NCBI GenBank assembly: GCA_023450935.1
Contig: JAEXGH010000026.1
Location: 51,980-115,979, forward strand
Source: Verrucomicrobiota bacterium
Lineage (GTDB): Bacteria > Verrucomicrobiota > Verrucomicrobiia > Opitutales > Intestinicryptomonadaceae
Length of the DNA stretch: 64,000 bases
Direction of reading: 5' to 3'
The notes under the pieces were generated by a model. It was not told the origin of the DNA, searched no databases, and was given only the letters and a program-made list of their open reading frames with translations. Below, in pieces: positions 60,576 through 64,000 of the stretch (position 1 is the first letter of the stretch; every line of letters begins with the position of its first letter). A program made the position numbers and the translations under genes.

Positions 60576-62147
60576 TCAGTCCCGCTCCGAGAGTTTGTAT
60601 TCCACCGAATCTTTTAGAGCCTCCCAAGAGGCAACTATGATGTTGTCGCTTGCGCCGACAGTGCCCCACATGCGCGACGAATCTTTCGACTCAATCTGCA
60701 CGCGCGTTGTGGCACTTGTGCCCGACTGGCTGTCGATTATGCGCACTTTAAAGTCGGTAAGCTCCATATCCTTTATCTGCGGATATTTTTCCGCAAGAGC
60801 CTTGCGCAGGGCGAAGTCGAGCGCGGCAACGGGCCCGTGGGCCTCCGCCACGGTATGCTCTATGTTGCCGTCGATTTCGAGCTTTACTGTCGCCTCCGAA
60901 CGCGTAATTTTCGCGAGCTCGTCGCGCTCCACAATGACGCGGTAGCCGCGCACGTTGAAGTGGTCTTTTTTGTCCTTGCGCAGGTATTTCGAAAGAAGCA
61001 GAGCAAACGACGCGTCGGCGGCCTCGTATTCGTAGCCCCTGAATTCAAGCTCCTTTAGCTCGTCGAGAAACTGCTTGATTTCCGGACTTTTCGAATCCAC
61101 GTCAACGCCCATATCGCGCGCCTTCATCATGACCGACGCCCTGCCCGACATATCGGAAACAAGCACGCGGGTTTTGTTGCCCACAAGGGAGGGGTCGATG
61201 TGCTCGTAGCTGCGCTTTACCTTGTTGGCCGCGTCGGCGTGGACGCCGCCCTTGTGCGCGAACGACGACGACCCCACATACGGCAAGCGCGTATTACTGC
61301 GCAGGTTCGCCATTTCGTCGGCGAACAACGACAGATCGCGCAAAGATTTAAGCGACGCCGCGCAGTTGAGCTCGTAGCCCATTTTCAAAATGAGATTCGG
61401 AATTATTGAGCACAAATTCGCGTTTCCGTTGCGCTCTCCCAAACCGTTGAGAGTGCCCTGCACCATCGTCGCGCCGCAGCGCACGCCCTCGAGCGAAAGC
61501 GCAACCGCAAGCTCGCTGTCGTTGTGGCAATGCACGCCGACCGAAACGCCGTCGAATTCGGCAACCACTTTTTTTACTATTTCGGCGAGTTCGTCCGTCA
61601 TAGTTCCGCCGTTTGTATCGCACAGGCAGAGGAATTTTGCGCCGCCTTTTACCGCCGCGCGCAGCGTTGCAAGCGCGTATTCGGGATTGTCTTTGTAGCC
61701 GTCGAAGAAGTGCTCGGCATCGTAAATTACATTGCGAGAATTTTTGACCAGATACGCAACCGTGTCTTCAATCATCGCCAGATTCTCTTCCGGAGTGGTC
61801 TTTATTACGTCCACTACGTGCAAAAGCCAAGCCTTGCCGAAAATGGTGACATATTCGGTATTCGCCTGAATCAGCAGTTGGACTTGGTGGTCTTCGTCAA
61901 CTTTCACGCCAGCGCGCCGCGTAGAACCGAACGCCGTAATTTTAGCGCGCTTGAGTTTGAGCTTCTGCGCCTGTTCGAAAAAACCCATATCGCGCGGGTT
62001 CGACCCCGGCCAGCCGCCCTCGATAAAGTCGATTCCGAAATTGTCCATTTTTTCGGCAAGGCGAATCTTCGCCGTTACCGAAAGCGAAACGCCCTCGCAT
62101 TGGGTGCCGTCGCGCAAAGTGGTATCGTAGATGAAGATTTTTTTCAT
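60576..62147 (-). CDS. cimA: (R)-citramalate synthase
   Basis: A 523-residue enzyme joining pyruvate and acetyl-CoA to start isoleucine synthesis without threonine. YDTTLRDGTQCEGVSLSV (7-24) and EGGWPGSNPRD are the CimA/LeuA-like barrel motifs, with VGVHCHNDSELAV supplying the metal histidines. A LeuA-type dimer domain follows (about 390-520). The start overlaps the thrC stop (ATGA). The motifs fit CimA better than LeuA. Confidence 0.9.
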   Translation of the reverse strand: MKKIFIYDTTLRDGTQCEGVSLSVTAKIRLAEKMDNFGIDFIEGGWPGSNPRDMGFFEQAQKLKLKRAKITAFGSTRRAGVKVDEDHQVQLLIQANTEYVTIFGKAWLLHVVDVIKTTPEENLAMIEDTVAYLVKNSRNVIYDAEHFFDGYKDNPEYALATLRAAVKGGAKFLCLCDTNGGTMTDELAEIVKKVVAEFDGVSVGVHCHNDSELAVALSLEGVRCGATMVQGTLNGLGERNGNANLCSIIPNLILKMGYELNCAASLKSLRDLSLFADEMANLRSNTRLPYVGSSSFAHKGGVHADAANKVKRSYEHIDPSLVGNKTRVLVSDMSGRASVMMKARDMGVDVDSKSPEIKQFLDELKELEFRGYEYEAADASFALLLSKYLRKDKKDHFNVRGYRVIVERDELAKITRSEATVKLEIDGNIEHTVAEAHGPVAALDFALRKALAEKYPQIKDMELTDFKVRIIDSQSGTSATTRVQIESKDSSRMWGTVGASDNIIVASWEALKDSVEYKLSERD

Positions 62148-63508
62148 TGTTTTATTCCGTGGAGGGTTAGGTATTCCCTGATTTTTTCGGTGTCGGCGGG
62201 CATTGTTTTGCGGACAACGGGCTTGTCAAGCAACGCCTCGAGCGAATCCGCCGTGGGGTGAACCCCGATGATGCGCTCTACAAGCTCGGGAAATTTTGCG
62301 GGGCTTGCCGTGGAAAGAATTATCTTCGCGCCCTTGTGCGACGTATCGGCAAAACCGCACGCCGTGTGGGGGTCCACAATTTCGCCGTATTTTTTGTAGA
62401 TTTCGGCTATTTTTGCGCCAATCTGGGCATCGTCCATGCGCGACGCCGAGAAATCGGCGGGCGAAAAGTTTTCGAAAACCCATTTGCCCGAACGCTTGAA
62501 CTCAGCCATAATCTCGCGCACGCGGGCGGCGTCTTTACCGACGTAAAAATACAGAAAACGCTCGAAATTCGACGAAACCTGAATGTCCATCGACGGCGCA
62601 ACGCTCGGACGGACGCCCGCAACCTCGTAGACTCCCGTCGTAAAAAGCCTGTAGAGAATGTCGTTCTGGTTTGTGGCAACCCTGAAATTCGACACCTTCA
62701 ACCCCATTTTCGACGCGAACCAACCCGCCAAAATGTTGCCGAAATTGCCCGTCGGCACAATGAACTGCACGTCGGAATTTTCGGAAGCGTCAAGCTGCAG
62801 CCACGCGTAGATGTAGTAGACGCACTGCGCCAGAATGCGCGACAAATTTATTGAATTGACAGCCCCCAAGCTCCACTGCGCCTTGAACGCAACGTCGCCG
62901 AAGATTTCCTTGACTATCGCCTGAGCGTCGTCGAACGAGCCGTCTATTGCAATCGGGAAAACGTTGTCCGCGCCCGTGCACGCCATTTGGCGTTCCTGAA
63001 GCGGCGAAATTCTTCCGTCGGGATAGAGAATGAAAATTTTGACGCCCTTCTTGCCGAGGAATCCGTTGATTGCCGCACTGCCGGTGTCGCCGCTTGTAGC
63101 ACCCAAGACGTTCAACACTTTGCCCGACCTTTCAAGCAAATACTGGTCGAGATTTCCTAAAAATTGGAGGGCGAAATCCTTGAACGCGAGCGTAGGCCCG
63201 TGGAAAAGCTCGAGAATATAAAGGCCGTCGTCAAGCTTCTTCAGCGGGGCAATCGCGCCGTCGTCGAAACGCAAATAAGAGTCGTGCGCAATGCTGCGCA
63301 AGTCCGATTCGGGAATGTCGTCGGCAAAAAGCCGCATAAATTCGAAACAAAGCTCCGGATACGACAACGCGCGCCAAGCGTCGAGCTTGTCGGCAATATT
63401 CGGGAAAGATTCCGGAACATAAAGGCCGCCGTCGGGAGCCAACCCCTCCATTACGGCTTCTGAAAACGACAGCGGTTTTCCGCCGCCTCTTGTGCTTACA
63501 TATTGCAT
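62144..63508 (-). CDS. thrC: Threonine synthase
   Basis: A 454-residue PLP enzyme making threonine from phosphohomoserine. The N-terminus MQYVSTRGGGKPLSFSEAV, the PLP lysine region LAFKDFALQFLG, and GATSGDTGSAAING, which binds PLP phosphate, are standard. It overlaps cimA by four bases. No leader peptide with Thr or Ile codon runs was seen upstream; the gap there has palindromic repeats. Confidence 0.95.
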   Translation of the reverse strand: MQYVSTRGGGKPLSFSEAVMEGLAPDGGLYVPESFPNIADKLDAWRALSYPELCFEFMRLFADDIPESDLRSIAHDSYLRFDDGAIAPLKKLDDGLYILELFHGPTLAFKDFALQFLGNLDQYLLERSGKVLNVLGATSGDTGSAAINGFLGKKGVKIFILYPDGRISPLQERQMACTGADNVFPIAIDGSFDDAQAIVKEIFGDVAFKAQWSLGAVNSINLSRILAQCVYYIYAWLQLDASENSDVQFIVPTGNFGNILAGWFASKMGLKVSNFRVATNQNDILYRLFTTGVYEVAGVRPSVAPSMDIQVSSNFERFLYFYVGKDAARVREIMAEFKRSGKWVFENFSPADFSASRMDDAQIGAKIAEIYKKYGEIVDPHTACGFADTSHKGAKIILSTASPAKFPELVERIIGVHPTADSLEALLDKPVVRKTMPADTEKIREYLTLHGIKQ

Positions 63509-63561
63509 AAAAAATCGGTGCTACGATAGCGTAAAAAAAGCCGCGCGGTCAAGCCAAATAA

Positions 63562-63993
63562 AAGGCGGGACAAAAGTTCCGCCTTGTCCGTAAAGTAAAA
63601 AACTTTAACCGCCAAACAAAGGCGTATTGCCTTAAGTAATCGCCGCCACTTTAGAAAACGTAAAAAAGGCAGAAAACAAGCGAAGCGCGTTTGAGATTTT
63701 TTGTGTAGCAAAAAAGACCCCGAAGGAGTGCGATGGGGTGTAGCCCACGCGTCAATTCGTATTTTGAAACTTTAATCAGAGAGTAAAGGCATATCGGCAA
63801 AGCCGATTGCCGCCGCTTTCGGAAACGTAAAAAATGCCCGAGAACGTTTGCTTCGACGAGTTTATAAAACAAAAGGCGGAACAAAAGTTCCGCCTTATCC
63901 GTAAAGTAAAAAACTTTAACCGCCAAACAAAGGCGTATTGCCTTAAGCAATCGCCGCCACTTTAAATTAGAAAGCGCGAGGCTCGAGGCAGGA
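63562..63993. repeat. Palindromic repeat array, second large copy
   Basis: The gap from 63509 to the edge has no gene. It holds AAGGCGGGAC-AAAA-GTTCCGCCTT (63562-63585) and AAGGCGGAAC-AAAA-GTTCCGCCTT (63873-63896), and covarying palindromes near 63618-63652, 63785-63819 and 63928-63963. Stretches 63811-63934 and 63971-63993 closely match 47566-47690 and 47794-47816. Confidence 0.82.
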
Positions 63994-64000
63994 TTCGTAT

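Overview
The window looks like chromosome from a verrucomicrobial bacterium, probably of the Opitutales type living in a gut or other host-associated niche. The evidence is an exosortase with PEP-CTERM cargo, a type II-C-like Cas9 remnant, a GTP-dependent PEPCK, the mreBCD/PBP2 order, verrucomicrobial-style DUF families, and moderately high GC. This placement is inferred from gene families, not from a marker-gene tree.

Layout. 1-3009 (minus) is the cell-shape operon mreB-mreC-mreD-mrdA, cut by the left edge. 3154-12405 (plus) holds dsbD and then a tightly overlapping run: lysA, a YbgC-like thioesterase, an Agl23-like membrane protein, a giant AsmA-like protein, panB and a SET-domain protein. 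12443-16584 is accessory. It holds a beta-barrel-like protein, a PEP-CTERM-anchored cysteine protease closely resembling streptococcal IdeS, a DUF5131 protein, and a decayed RND efflux pump. 16585-34911 is mostly core: a DEAD-box helicase, a secreted protein with a degenerate trypsin-like domain, thiL, a CPBP protease, pyrC-pyrB, trkA-trkH-pdxJ-acpS-nnr-dprA-GntR, trmH-dus-BFN, rpsT and a DUF374 acyltransferase.

34999-37939 is a second accessory stretch. It has a chagasin-like protease inhibitor, tRNA-Ala with a duplicated 3' end, an orphan N-terminal fragment of cas9 with no array and no cas1/cas2, tRNA-Thr, and a small mobile-element-type gene. 38009-47356 carries two sugar-isomerase-like proteins, pckG, an exosortase, panD, a class V aminotransferase and topB. 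47943-55922 carries a methyltransferase, queD, an M20 peptidase, maf, a TonB-like protein, an RluA-type pseudouridine synthase and folE2. 56458-63508 carries a second PEP-CTERM protein behind an apparently phase-variable promoter, a candidate small RNA, a TRIC/UPF0126 channel, an OlsF-like double acyltransferase, cimA and thrC.

The gaps at 47357-47942, 55923-56457, 58041-58123 and 63509-64000 are filled with a family of short palindromes. Their inner stems vary in a compensatory way, so the hairpin rather than the sequence is conserved.

Functional links: exosortase (42085-43002) should process both PEP-CTERM proteins (13451-14260 and 56458-57618). panB and panD serve pantothenate synthesis, lysA, cimA and thrC serve amino acids, and folE2 and queD feed pterin/7-deazaguanine synthesis. 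The most noteworthy items are the IdeS-like PEP-CTERM protease, the poly-G promoter spacer, the covarying palindromes, and the cas9 remnant beside a tRNA with an attachment-site-like duplication.
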